From positions 372,001 to 436,000 of the forward strand of contig CAJQUW010005296.1 in assembly GCA_907163375.1 (NCBI GenBank): a stretch of DNA of 64,000 nt. Reading direction: 5' to 3'. The notes beneath the pieces are model-generated. The model saw only the letters and a list, made by a program, of their open reading frames with translations. It searched no databases and was not told the DNA's origin. Origin of the DNA: Prostheceraeus crozeri. Taxonomy: Eukaryota; Platyhelminthes; Polycladida; Euryleptidae. A program made the position numbers and the translations under genes. This document shows positions 25,202-37,429 of this stretch, piece by piece. How positions within the stretch are numbered: the stretch's first letter is position 1; the number at the start of each line of letters is the position of its first letter.

Positions 25202-26336
25202 CAGGGGCAGGCGACACGAAACGCTGTTAGGGCTGACAGGTTATTAGTGATCCCTAATACCCTGAAGTCGACGACTCAAAATTCTGTTAGGGACTCGGCT
25301 ATTAGTGTAACAGGAAAGTCAGCGACACAGAACTCTGCTAGCGTGATCGGGTATTAGCTTAATAGAATGTCAGCGTCTCGAACGGCTGTTAGGGAAAAGT
25401 GCAGCCCGCCGTCAGCGAATTTCTTAACGGGTATGAGAGGCACCTTTAGTGATTCTGTTAGTCGTTTATTTTGTCTTGAAACACATATAGAAGCTTAGAA
25501 TAATATCATAAAGAAATGTCAATATGTGTTTCACCATTTACCAAAAAACAAGGGACTCCGCATACGCTACCTAAGCGATTTATTACGTAGATCTACTGTA
25601 GGCCTATGTCTAACTACAGTGATATGAAATAGCCTAAATGAAAGGACGCTTATTGAATTATTTACAAATTAGTTATCGACTTGGAATAGATGCGCAGTGA
25701 TTTAGCCTATCCCTGCAATGTATCAGGCATTGTCATATTCCCTCATGACGTCACTAAAAAAGGCGTGTTCGACCAATGTAACTTATCTAAGTGAACACTG
25801 TCTAATCGAATAAAAGTGCGTAGACATTTGGAGACGCCACACACCATTTTTACAGCATGTGGAGAGTGCAATTCGACGCCTCAGCAGGCAAAATGAGATT
25901 GTTTAAACCCCGAATCAATCCAATCGAAGACAGCGGGATGAGGATTTTCAATAAATTTTTCAATTAATTGTGTTACTTCTACGGACGCGTAGTCCTTCTT
26001 CCGCTGCCTTTTCGCCATGTTTGCCTCCTTGCTTCGTGTCAACATAGACTTAATATTATACTGTGTCTTGTCTCAACGACTGAATTGAATGGCTGATACA
26101 TGATTTGATTGGTTGCTGCAGGCGTTGTTACGATAACGCTAGATCTAATAAAAGCGAACAACAATTTTATGGGAAATCCTACATAGATATCCGACTGCCA
26201 CCTTTGCTGGCATTCACTAATAAACATTCTAGCTAACAGAGGTTTCGAGTCGCTGAAAGTGTAGCGTCTATTACCGAGTCATCTGGTTCTCACTAATAAC
26301 GCTTTCACCAACGGCGTTTCGTGTCGGCTGCCCCAG
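25202..26336. mobile_element. MITE with CGACACGAAACGC ends and subterminal repeats
   Basis: Ends share GGGGCAG(G/C)CGACACGAAACG inverted. From 25,205 to 25,440 a unit of about 40-50 bp recurs: GTC-(A/G)(A/G)CG-AC(A)C-(A)AA/GAAC, then CTGTTAGGG or CTGCTAGCG, then a TATTAG word; weaker copies stand near the right end. No matching flanking duplication. No gene inside. Confidence 0.6.
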
Positions 26337-28453
26337 ACGAAAAATTTTCCATTCTAGAATTCTATTCCATTACAGTTTATTGTAGTACAAAGACAAATAT
26401 TTGCACACATTTTCAGGCAAGAAAAGTATGTCCTTGCGCAGAAGCTTACCCAACATAGAGAATGACTTTCTACTTCCTGCAATCTTATTTGTCGTTGGAG
26501 TGACGATAACAGATTGGTCCTTTACGATAAGCAAGATCCATGTCCACTACTTTACGTCGAATTGGATGAAATCAGGATAATTTCTTCCCTATCCAAGTAG
26601 GGGATGCAGAGTCTCCAACGACAAGAAAGTTATACAACAGCCGCACAAAGTTAAAGTGCATCACAGCAGGTGTCAGGTGCTAGAAAAGGCAAACCAGCCA
26701 GTGTTAGATATAGGGACGGTCGCAATCGCGATTAAAACTGTCTTTCTTTTAGCTAAAATCTTACAATCATAAATTTTGACCTTTTTTGACAAGTCAAAAA
26801 AAATTGCCCTGAGACCAAACTTCAAGTAGACGAAATTAAGCATATTTTCTACCCACATACAAATTTTATGCAGATCAGACAAGACAAGACATTAGAGATG
26901 ATAACGTAAAGTGTAGCGATGTCAACAGCTTGATCTGACTTCGTCCGTTCGACGCATCATTGCTGCTCGTGTTTGCATTGTTCTCTCTCCCTCTTCGTCT
27001 CATCCACTGCTATTTCAAATCTTCGCACTACCTTGCCACACCTTTTTAAGAAGCATATTAATGTAAGGGATGTGGCGTGGTCATCATCACTTCACGAGTT
27101 GTCGCGAAATGACTTTGTTGACCTCAAATGCTTTCTGCTCAGACGATGAAGTCCTGACAAGTTAGATAAAGCTGCCGGCATCGCTGCACTTCCAGTTATC
27201 GCTCCTAAATTCAAAAAGTGCTTCTCCGATTTGCCTAAAATTTGGTATGTGGCTAGAGAATAACCGCACTCACGTATGTTTAAAGTTTTGTGACGATTGA
27301 TTTATTTCTACGGATTTTAGACAAATTTGAAAACGTGGGGGTGAGATAACCCATAAGTACCGGGAATCCTCCGTGGCATTGAAAACAAGGTTCCCACGCA
27401 CCCGGGAAACCGGGAAAACGAAAACAAAATTCCCGGCCGGGAAAAACCCGGGAAAGCGAAAAATATCAACGATATCCGGGAAAAACCCGGGAAAATGGAA
27501 ATTTCTTAAAAATGGTATAAAGTTTTTTTCTTCATTCCATGTAATACGCTTCCTTCCAGACATCTTTGGATTCATGCTGGCCGCTAGAGAAATGGCGAAT
27601 TTTTTGCAAGGAATTGATAATGCCTCAATGCGGGTGGATCAATGACGAATGTTGCTATACTCATCATCGTGCTTAAATGTATCCTTATTGTTTAATCAGA
27701 CTTTTACAAAATGAGAGTTCTAGTTTTTTCTTCGCGACTTTTTGGAGGCATTCATGTCTAAAGATTGATGTGAGTTTGTGTGTGTCTGTTACCCTGCTTG
27801 TTAATGATGAATCATGATGCTGATGTATTTTGCGGTATTTTCATTATACCGGTAACGTTATTTATCTGACCTATCTAGAGAAAGTATTTTTTTTTTATTT
27901 TAACATAGCAAAATTCCCTTCCCCTGAATGTCATGCAGAGATTTTTAGTATTTTTGACCTTAAACCTGAAATGTTGTTGAACTTTCTGAAGAAATATATG
28001 TCTTGTCAGTGGCGGCTCGTGACATTTGGTCCAGGTGGGGCATGAGCATGAAATTTTTACATAATCAAAAATCTAGTTTAAAAGGATCTTATTTTGTAAA
28101 TGAAAAGCGCAAATGAATATGTGTAGCGCAAACTTTGCAATACATGTGTTTAAAGTAGTAAATTCATCTGGCATTTTAGTTACACGTTGAAGCAACATTT
28201 GTTGTCTATCCAATCAGGCTTTGAATTTAAAGATTACAGATACATAATGTGAATTTAGTTTGAACCTTGTTTCAACGCGCTGTACTCTTGGCATGGTGTG
28301 TCAAGAAGGGTGAAGGTTGATCACACGGTATAGCTCATTCATGTCAGGCACATTATCGATATTCTATACTTTTCCTGTTGCAAAAATTTTTAAAGGTGAG
28401 GAATACATGTGCAATAGGAAAAAACAATGCATTTATGGAAAACAACTATTTAA

Positions 28454-30631
28454 TCAATAAACTCTCAGTAATATTTTGAAAACAGAAAAGTTATTTGTAA
28501 AGAAAATCTGCTCGCCTGTTTTTGGCGTTGCGGAAAGTGTCCAAGTAAACTTTATCAATAAATAGAGAATCATCTTGTATAAGTCCTTTTCCAACGAAAA
28601 ATCGACAGCGAGAGCAGTTAGGCGATCTTCTACCATGCTTTGTTTCTTAAACAGGCTTTGATTCGCTTAAGAGTTGAGAAACCTCGCTCAGCCTCTGTAC
28701 TCGTAACTGGAGAACTTAAAAGTGATTTGGATGTCATTTTCGTGGTCTCGGACATAGTCCTCAGTCAAAACAATTAGCCATATACAAAAATCGGAAGAGT
28801 TCAGTACACGTCTCATATTACCAATATCGGAATCTTTCGAAATGACTTTCAGCTCAGTTTTTAGTTTTAGATACCTTGTATCCCCATAGGGTAGGAGAAT
28901 TCTTTTACTGCCCTGAAACAATTCTCTAAGCGATCAGGCTGATCAGTGTAGGAATCAAATAGTTTTGGATCTACAATTTGCATGGCACAGATGTGGTTTT
29001 GCGCATTGAACCGCTGTGTTATTTGATCCTGTATTACGTCAATGCATTGTAGCAGCACTATCGTTTGTTCAAATTTTCACGACATTTCTGCTATCACGAA
29101 ATAATCTCATTCATCAGAATCTTCAATCGAATTCGGCAATATGCTGCAATGCTGATTGAAATTTTGTAATACGATATAAAGCCTCACTAGCCTGAATGCC
29201 ACGTTTTTGAAAGGAAGAAAAGAGGCCATCCACATGTGGCAATTATTTCCGAGGAACCAATATCAAAAAGAAAATGGAATTAGCTTACCTAATAAAAGGA
29301 ACACCTCTGCAGTTTATGAAGCATTCTGCCTACAGTAGCAGAATTATCCAACAATATTGCTTCCTCAAGAATACGATTCCAAACATGAAGCTAAAATTTC
29401 GCTAGTTTCATTCACTAGAATTCAACAACTCGACTTGTTGAAATTCCAAAGTAGTTTTTTGATCCTTTGGGCAAGCGCTTTCCAGATTCCTCATCTAGCA
29501 AATCCATTCTTTTTGAAGACTTGGAGAAAAAATTGGAAAAACAATACAAATTCGTGAAAAAGATCTGAATCCTAGGTTCGACTTGCTGCAGGCTTGAGTG
29601 CAATACTAGATTAAGCATGTGTGCGTAACAGTGCACATAGATGGGCATTTGGAAAAGTTATTTTAAGTAGTTTCTGTACACCACCCTCACTTCCTTTCAA
29701 GGATATTCGCGCCATCATAAGCTTGCGCAATGAGTTGTTCGCGCTTTTACATCAAATTTTTCTTAGGATGCCGAGGATACATTCAGCAAGCCCCTGAGCA
29801 GAACGATCTTTTACTTGCGAAAACTGAATAAAGCGTTCAGTGACAGTATTTGATGAATCCAGATAACGAAAAACAGTTACATTTTGACATTGAACACTAA
29901 TATCAGTAGTGTCATCGCTGATAACCGTGACAAAAGGAACGCTTTTATCTCGGCTTTAATTGTCTCAATATAAACGCTATAGATCGCATCTAAGAGCTCG
30001 TTCTGTATTGTTTTGGAGGTTCCTTTAAAAACCGTAGCATTTTGAAGATGGTCTCTTAGAAGTGAATCATAATTCCCGGTGTGTCTTACAATACTTTAGA
30101 AGACACCAGGATTTGGTGACGAATCGTCCTCTCGATGACGCTCTCAAAGGAAGTTCCTCGTTCCACACAACAAGATACATTCCACTACTCTCTTGAAGAA
30201 TGTCCCATTTACGGCTCACCTTGTCATTAAATGCGCTGTATTTTCCCAGTTTTCGGCCTTTGTCGAATAGATCTCTGATATCTGATTTCCCAAATTAATG
30301 ACCATCTCATTGAGTTTGAAATGTGAACTCTCGCAAGTCTCATGTTTCGTGACTTTTTCACTTAAATGCTTCAGATCATGTACACCTCTTTCAGTCCACG
30401 TCCTATCGCTTCCATCGGAAAGAAGCAAACACGGAAAACAAAAAAGCGTATTGTGCTCCTCGCTAGCCGTGAGCCAAACCATTCTCGATTAAAGGTTCTT
30501 GTAATTCTACCATCCTTCTGAGTTAAAGCAATATTTTCGGGAGTATGCCTCCCTAATCTCTTCACCTCGGCCTTTTCAGCATCAGTTAAGTATCTAAAGG
30601 GCCTTTTCAATAAAAAATCTACAGTATTCAT
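28454..30631 (-). pseudogene. hAT transposase, ZMYM1-like (TTF zinc finger, DUF4371, hATC), shattered
   Basis: Reading leftward: DFLLKRPFRYL and LGRHTPENI, TTF-type zinc-finger segment TLFCFPCLLLSDGS with HDLKHLSEKVTKHE (30,216-30,482), a catalytic-domain stretch with YVHCYAHMLNLVLHS and FSKSSKRMDLLDE (29,415-29,648), and the C-terminal dimerisation motif STEAERGFSTLKRIK followed by VEDRLTALAV (28,560-28,690). Many frameshifts and stops separate these blocks. It is the likely former transposase of the surrounding element. Confidence 0.83.
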
Positions 30632-31055
30632 TCGGCGACCTTTGGGAGTTAGGTACGTACTTTAAAAAGAGATAAATCTCGTGTACTTGGAACCGAAGGG
30701 TATTGTATGCTGATTCATGGACTGATCGCTGGTGCTAACCTCACATCACCTAACTCAGTTACAAAAGGGAATCACAATGCATTGTCTTTGCATTGACGTT
30801 TAACCAATCAAAGCGTTAGGGCTCCCTCTCAGTGCCCATTCTGTGACGCATTCATCGCGTGTTAATTCTGTCAATTTCGCTCAGATCGTGAAATGAACCA
30901 CTCTCACGTCATCTCAATCTCGATGCTTGGGCGCGCCCATCAGTCTTGAAAACGATTGATGGATTCTGCTAGCGTCACTGTCGCGCAAATGGAATAGATG
31001 TACATGAAGTATAGTCGTATTTATGATCAAGAAATGGAGTCTACTGCTGATGTTG

Positions 31056-32727
31056 GGTTAATGATTTTTTACTATAGAGCCAAAGTAAATAACATCACGA
31101 AAAAAAGAACACATCGAGCCAAAACTTCTACACATCTTTGCGGAAAACGCAATAGAGCCAAACTTAAGCTCTACACTACCTCACTCACCTTCAAGTAAAG
31201 TTTCATCAAAATCCATCCCATACCCTGTCCTACACAACCTTCACAATCAGACGAAAACGACAAAAATTCAATCCTTAAAACACACATCGAGCCACAACTT
31301 CTGCGCATCTTTGCAGAAAACGCAATAGAGCCAAACTTAAGCTCTACACTACCTCACTCACCTTCAAGTTAAGTGTCATCAAAATCCATCCAATACTCTG
31401 TCCTACACAGACTTCACAATTTTGAAAATATGGCCTATTCAGAGACATTTCAAATCTTCAAACACACATCGAGCCACAACTTCTGCGCATCTTTACAGAA
31501 AACGCAATAGAGCCAAACTTAAGCTCTACACTACCTCACTCACCTTCAAGTAAAGTGTCATCAAAATCCATCCAATACTCTGTCCTACACAGCCTTCACA
31601 AGTTTGAAAATATGGCCTATTCAGAGACATTTCAAATCTTCAAACACACATCGAGCCACAACTTCTGCGCATCATTGCGGAAAACGCAATAGAGCCAAAC
31701 TTAAGCTCTACACTACCTCACTCACCTTCAAGTAAAGTTTCATCAAAATCCATCCAATACTCTGTCCTGCACAGCCTTCACAAGTTTGAAAATATGGCCT
31801 ATTCAGAGACATTTCAAACTTTCAAACACACATCGAGCCACAACTTCTGCGCATCTTTGCGGAAAACGCAATAGAGCCAAACTTAAGCTCTACACTACCT
31901 CACTCACGTTTTGTGCAATGATGCGCAGAAGTTGTGGCTCGATGTGTGTTTGAAGATTTGAAATGTCGCTGAATAGGCCATATTTTCAAACTTGTGAAGG
32001 CTGTGTAGGACATAGTATTGGATGGATTTTGATGAAACTTTACTTGAAGGTGAGTGAGGTAGTGTAGAGCTTAAGTTTGGCTCTATTGCGTTTTCTGCAA
32101 AGATGCGCAGAAGTTGTGGCTCGATGTGTGTTTGAAGATTTGAAATGTCTCTGAATAGGCCATATTTTCAAACTTGTGAAGGCTGTGTAGGACAGAGTAT
32201 TGGATGGATTTTCATGAAACTTTACTTGAAGGTGAGTGAGGTAGTGTAGAGCTTAAGTTTGGCTCTATTGCGTTTTGTGCAATGATGCGCAGAAGTTGTG
32301 GCTCGATGTGTGTTTGAAGATTTGAAATGTCTCTGAATAGGCCATATTTTCAAACTTGTGAAGGCTGTGCAGGACAGAGTATTGGATGGATTTTGATGAC
32401 ACTTTACTTGAAGGTGAGTGGGTAGTGTAGAGCTTAAGTTTGGCTCTTTTGCGTTTTCCGCAAAGATGCGCAGAAGTTGTGGCTCGATGTGTGTTTGAAA
32501 GTTTGAAATGTCTCTGAATAGGCCATATTTTCAAACTTGTGAAGTCTGTGTAGGACAGAGTATTGGATGGATTTTGATGACACTTAACTTGAAGGTGAGT
32601 GAGGTAGTGTAGAGCTTAAGTTTGGCTCTATTGCGTTTTCCGCAAAGATGTGTAGAAGTTTTGGCTCGATGTGTTCTTTTTTTCGTGATGTTATTTATTT
32701 TGGCTCTATAGTAAAAAATCATTAACC
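31056..32727. mobile_element. foldback element: 5+5 inverted array of about 180-bp units
   Basis: Ends GGTTAATGATTTTTTACTA are inverted copies flanked by a perfect 8-bp duplication TGATGTTG (31,048-31,055; 32,728-32,735). The left arm has five direct copies of a unit containing ACACATCGAGCC, GCGCATCTTTGCGG, AAACTTAAGCTCTACAC and GAAAATATGGCC (starts near 31,109, 31,282, 31,465, 31,646, 31,827). The right arm has five copies inverted; the axis is near 31,907. The whole can fold into one long hairpin. Eight-bp duplication and long arms fit MULE/foldback or hAT types. Open frames across it are repeat by-products. Confidence 0.9.
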
Positions 32728-33867
32728 TGATGTTGCTAGTTATTTAAGTTAGACAACATTTCAATAGGTGGGGCAGTGCCCCACATGCCCAAATGGACGA
32801 GCCGCCACTGCGTGTATATAGCTTACTGAGATTCCTGTCGAGACGTGGTATGTAGCATGTGAATGACAGCATTTGCCGTATAACATATCTAATCAGACAG
32901 CTATTCAACTGACCAAGTTGTATAGTTGCTGCTTGATGCTGCTTCAAACTTGCTACATGATTTTTGTTTTTATCGAGCATGTTCATTGTTGGCATTCTGG
33001 CAAGCAACATGCTTAATACGATCTAAATCATGCAGTCTATTCATTAATCAGGTCTTTGTTCCGATGTTGCGTCTGCTATTGTTTTTGATGCTGTCATTGC
33101 CACAAGCTGTATGCTGTAGCCTGTATGCCACGCTGGTGTGAAAACCGTCTTAAAGATCTGTTTTTATAATAATAATCATTGTTTTACATGCGATTAAAAG
33201 TCAGTAATTTCCAAAGATTCATGATGTGATTTTCAAGAAAGAGTTGAGATTTTGAAACTTGTTTTGTTTTTTACGAATATACAGTTTTTCGATACTATAG
33301 TCTTCTACGTGTTGGTGCTATATTGAGCAAATGGGGTAAAATTATCAACAGCAATTGAAATGTATTATAATACCGGTACGCTAAAACGTCATTGCCGTGA
33401 TTAATCCACTATTCACTACGAAGATGATAGATGACTAAATGGCGAAATTTATTGCCACGTCGACTAGGCTGTTGATGCACGTAGGCTTATTGCTGCGCGA
33501 ATTTCGTATTATACAACTTCAACGGACAATATATTACCCGGGAAAAATCCGGGAGAAACCCGGGAATTTCGTTTCTCAAAAAGCATGGGAACCCTGTGAT
33601 AAGTGAGGAGATCCGCCCATGTAATCGATAATGCTCCGACTAAGGGGGATCATAAAATATCTTCACCAATGATAACTGTATCCCTTTCCAAGCGGTATTG
33701 CGTGAAATTGTAGCGTCTTTACTTTTTTCCATTTTCTTCTGCAGTTTTTTCATGAATTAACACAAACAAAATCATCCCAATTTGTTCTTGCTCAATGATC
33801 CCATCTCCTCAAGGAGGGCAGGCCGGAACTCCGTTCCCAAGCGTTCCCCCTCGACGACAGCCCTGCG

Positions 33868-35235
33868 TAAATGTTCGGATTAGGCTATCGGGAAATCATC
33901 AGTGTATAGGGCATCATCATAAGTGTTCGACTTGATGGTTGAATCATCAATTATGTTCGGATAAGCAATCAAGAATAATCGAAAAAATCAAAGGGATCAT
34001 TTAATGCAGGGATGCGGAGTCGGAGTCCCGGAGTCCTATCATTTTTGCTGGAGTCGGAGTACTCGCACTCCGGCCTATAACTAGACCCTAAAAATAATGC
34101 AAACAAAATACTTGTACTCGTGTATATCTGTCACTGGCTTGATGTCAACTTTCTCCGTCAAACAAAAGTACAGAGACACCAGTGCACGCAAAGATTGTAA
34201 TAGTTGAGGGAATGAACCGTGATAGTGAAAAAATTCTTTTCACTCAGTGATTTTGTAGAAAGTCAAACCTTCCTAGCCTCGATCACAGCTACGCACCAAG
34301 GGTCACATCAGAGACAAAAATGAAATACTAGTCTGTTTGAGAACATTACCCTCACGTTAATCGTGTGTGTGCCTCCTCCAAAGCGCATATTAAAATCGAA
34401 AGTGTACTCATATTTTTTGGAGAAGGATGGGGATTTTCCTGCTTGGTAGAGACTGGAGAAAAACCGTATGAAGCACACATCAACAAGATGGGAGGAGCCA
34501 AGTCGCATGCATCCAACTGAAAGCGACATTTGATAAACTTTCATCGAAAATGATTGATAATTGATACAGCAATGATCACTAAAAATAGGTTCAGGTAAGC
34601 TTGTAATGATCTATGATGTGTCACCAGTTAATTTTTCAAAAAAACTAGGCTATATATACTTGCCACCCGGAGTCGGAGTCCTATCAACCCCCGGAGTCGG
34701 AGTCCTATCAAAATGACAGGACTCGGCATCCCTGATTTAGTGTTCCGATTATCGCGGGAAGCATGAAATAGTTGGCTTATAGGAGAATCATCAAATGCAC
34801 GGATTACCGGGAGAAGCACCAATTGTTCGGATTTGTCTGCCAGGGAGGCATAAAGACAGAGTTCGGCATTTCGGAGATTAAATGGCTGCATTGTCAGGGT
34901 AGCATTAAATGTTTGGAGTTCGGGGAGGATCAATGGATGGGAAAGTATCCAACATTCAGATTAACGGTGGAATCGTTGAATAATCGGATTATTGAGAGAG
35001 CGTCAAATGCTCGGATTATGGAGGAAAGATCAAATTGCAGAATATATCATGGAGTGTTCGACTTCTCGGAAGAGCTGGTCAAAGAGCAATAAGTCGGAAA
35101 ATGCATTAAATGATTGAATTATCAGAGGATCAATCAAATGGGGTCAGATTATCAGTCGAAGCATCATGTACTCGGTTAATCGGGGGAAGCAGCAAATGGT
35201 CGGATTATCTGGAAGGAGGGGGAAAGGGGGAAGCA
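33868..35235. repeat. degenerate minisatellite, about 30-bp unit, split by a MITE
   Basis: Variants of a unit combining ATCAAATG, TTCGGATTATC and GGGGAAGC recur through 33,868-34,006 and 34,735-35,235. The hAT MITE at 34,007-34,734 interrupts the array. Confidence 0.75.
34007..34734. mobile_element. hAT-type MITE with GGAGTC repeats (728 bp)
   Basis: CAGGGATGCGGAGTCGGAGTC-like left end and GACTCGGCATCCCTG right end; duplication ATTTAATG (33,999-34,006) versus ATTTAGTG (34,735-34,742), one mismatch. GGAGTC words are repeated in both subterminal zones. Confidence 0.87.
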
Positions 35236-35956
35236 TCATATGAATCGATCAGTTATTTGCTGAAAAAGGGGTGCATTATCAAAAAGGATGTAAAAGTATA
35301 CTTTTATCTTGGATCACAAAAGTATATAGACTTACTAATGTGATGATTTCCTGATCATAAAAATGTCACTGTAAAACAGCACCATTCGATAACACAATTA
35401 AAGCTCATCTCATACTAAAACTCTAAAAGTGCAGCTTCTGAGGCAAGCAAACGATGGATCGGCTAATTGGTAAAAAAAGTTAGACACCGCTAGCAATTAT
35501 CGTCGAAATGGTCGATTAATTCCCCTTTGTAGACGATATTTCTAATCAATGTGTCTATTAATTAAAGTAAATTAAAGGAAGATTCTAATTTTATTTTTCC
35601 CACTAGCGTGGAAAGCGCATGATGGATGAATCGAAAATTCAGTTTAAAGGTGTTTTTTTAATAGAATGTGAACCTTAATTAATATGTTATTAAAAGCATG
35701 ATTTTGTGATTTGATGCTTATCCCTCCAAAGCTGAACATAATCGATAAAAAGTGGCCGCTTCATTTGCCCTGGCTAATTTCACTCTATCATCACGCCATG
35801 GCTACATGAAAGTTTGCGCGGAAATTCTAGTTTGTAGGCTTCTTAGTTAACTGAATGTTAGAAATCCATCGGTTTCAAAGATCTGTCAGCCTACTCACCA
35901 GTCAGATTATTTGTAAATTGATCTGCATCGCCATGTGTCACACTAGGTGACATGCC
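35236..35956. other. no gene recognised
   Basis: AT-rich unassigned DNA. Confidence 0.4.
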
Positions 35957-36355
35957 ACGCGTAATTACGGAACACCCCAAACATCCTTGGTTAAGGACAT
36001 TCTATTCTTCTACGCACGTACATACGCGCTGCACTAAGAGTCAGAGATCACTTGATCTGACGCTGTTAAAACATGGGGAATGTTTATGAATACGCGCGAA
36101 CGAGCGTTTATAGTTTGCGCGTCGTCTACGGTTGTCTGCGCTGCCGCTTGAACCACGGATGAACCACAAAGCATGTTCTGTCTTCCCTGAGCATGAAATT
36201 GAGGTCCTATCACATGGTTTAGCCTCTGATACATGCAGACACATGAGACGCAAAGTCTATATAACAGGACTGCCAACTGTACTAACTTATATAACAGATA
36301 TTGCAGCAATGTCCCGCATAGCCACGGATGTTTGGGGTCATGTGTAATTACGCGT
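35957..36355. mobile_element. small MITE with ACGCGTAATTAC ends
   Basis: Inverted blocks at 35,957-35,990 and 36,322-36,355 share ACGCGTAATTAC, CCCCAAACATCC and GTGG/TTGG. No clear duplication. Open frames inside are short and unassigned. Confidence 0.55.
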
Positions 36356-36793
36356 AGTTCTTTTAAAATGCAATACATGGCAGGGACTCAAGAAGTTTCG
36401 TGTCTGACAGTGGCCGCGATTTAAATTCGCGGTTCCGCCTTTATTCACGATTGCAGAAATATTTCATTTACGATGAATCAGGATGAACGATTTATATTGA
36501 TCAAGATATGTAAGTCAGTGCCGAGAGTTGTCAATGTTTCTAACCTATGACGTTCTGCTGAAGTTGCACATGCACCATTCTGGCAGTGGAAAGAGAGAAT
36601 AATGCACAGATTGGTTTTCGGCATTTAGTTTTCATAAGACGTAACTGCTTACTATGCCCAAATGAATGCCCCCTATATCATAAACTTTTGAAAGTATAGA
36701 GAACTAGCATCTAATACATTAATGAATGACCGTTTTGAATACACAATTTTCGGACTTATATTCAAAGTGAATATCCATTTGAACACAGCTGTC

Positions 36794-37161
36794 AGTAGTA
36801 TATAGTGTGACATCCGGCGCGACGCTTCGCTTCGCTTTGCTTCGCTTCGCTTGCGCCGGATGTCACACTTTTGCGGGTTTTTTCAAAAAAACAAAATTTC
36901 AAAAATTTCAAAAATTTAGGTAGACTTCAAATTTCACGTGGCCGAAGGCCGAAGGGCGAAAATTTAAGCGTTTTTAAAAATACCCAATTTTTCAAATTTT
37001 TCAAAATCTCAAATTTGAGAATTACAATTTTTACCTTGAAAATCATGACCGTTCCAGGACACCGAAAATCATAAAAGTTGAGAATTTCAAATTCATGAAT
37101 TTTATCCATCTTTCAGGTTTTTAAAATATATCATGTGACTAAAAATATTTCTTTAAGAATG
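36794..37161. repeat. Polinton left terminal inverted repeat (368 bp)
   Basis: Matches the right repeat with few visible differences, except that it has one copy of a 78-bp segment present twice on the right. Contains a GC-rich hairpin 11 bp from the end and AAATTTTT-type tracts. Confidence 0.95.
36805..36868. repeat. GC-rich subterminal palindrome, left
   Basis: Perfect 16-bp arms GTGTGACATCCGGCGC (36,805-36,820) and complement (36,853-36,868) around a 32-nt loop of GCTTC-type pentamer repeats. It is mirrored at the right end. Confidence 0.95.
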
Positions 37162-37429
37162 TAACACAATCTCTTTGTATGCCCGTTATTGTTACTAAGC
37201 TTTGCACTCTGATGAACCACCCAAATTGTAGGGAACAGCTGCTCCCGCATACATGATATAATTGCAGCTGCTTATCGCATTCCTGAGCCATTGAATTACA
37301 GAGCAAGCAACCCGTATTAAAGATTAAAGATTAAAATGACGTTGAATATATTGCAGCATGTAGGAAGTAAGACTTCATTTACAATTCCATTAATCATAAC
37401 TAGTGACTGTTTTCTTTCTTCATTGCAAA

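Larger units (their letters stand above)
19446..27361. mobile_element. long-terminal-inverted-repeat element, 7.9 kb, full of nested inserts
   Basis: About 0.5 kb at each end are diverged inverted copies (19,446-19,940 and 26,870-27,361). Ends begin GGTACTTAT(A/G)GGTTATCTC. Inside the arms are shared blocks such as TCATTTCGCGACA, GTCTGAGCAGAAAGC and GAAGAGGGAGAGAGAACAAT. No target duplication and no transposase were found, so the superfamily is open; it could also be two separate inverted copies of a repeat. The interior holds at least six smaller elements. Confidence 0.6.
28007..32810. mobile_element. hAT element with CAGTGGCGGCTCGT ends and transposase relic
   Basis: Inverted ends CAGTGGCGGCTCGT and ACGAGCCGCCACTG; the next bases also pair (GGTGGGGC near 28,034 and GGTGGGGCAGTGCC near 32,768). 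This end is widespread in animal hATs that encode ZMYM1-like transposases, and such a relic lies inside. Flanking octamers TGTCTTGT and CGTGTATA do not match. A foldback element is inserted at 31,056-32,727. Confidence 0.8.
27386..33596. mobile_element. outer hAT-like element with CCCGGGAAA repeats
   Basis: Left end CAAGGTTCCCACGC and right end complement CAGGGTTCCCATGC are inverted partners; CCGGGAAA words follow in both subterminal zones. Flanking octamers (ATTGAAAA, TGATAAGT) do not match. Most of its 6.2 kb is the inner hAT element at 28,007-32,810. Confidence 0.65.

Noticed and set aside
32265-32722. Minus-strand open frames with ...CGKRNRAKLKLYTT
   Set aside because: By-products of the foldback array units, which recur on both strands.
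27386-33596. 8-bp target duplication for the outer hAT-like element
   Set aside because: Flanking octamers do not match; only the inverted ends support it.
34772-35343. 106- and 77-codon open frames
   Set aside because: They fall in the 30-bp minisatellite and repeat its unit; no coding features.
36871-37109. Open frames in both Polinton terminal repeats
   Set aside because: They are overlapping frames of the inverted repeat, with low-complexity KFFKF-type translations.
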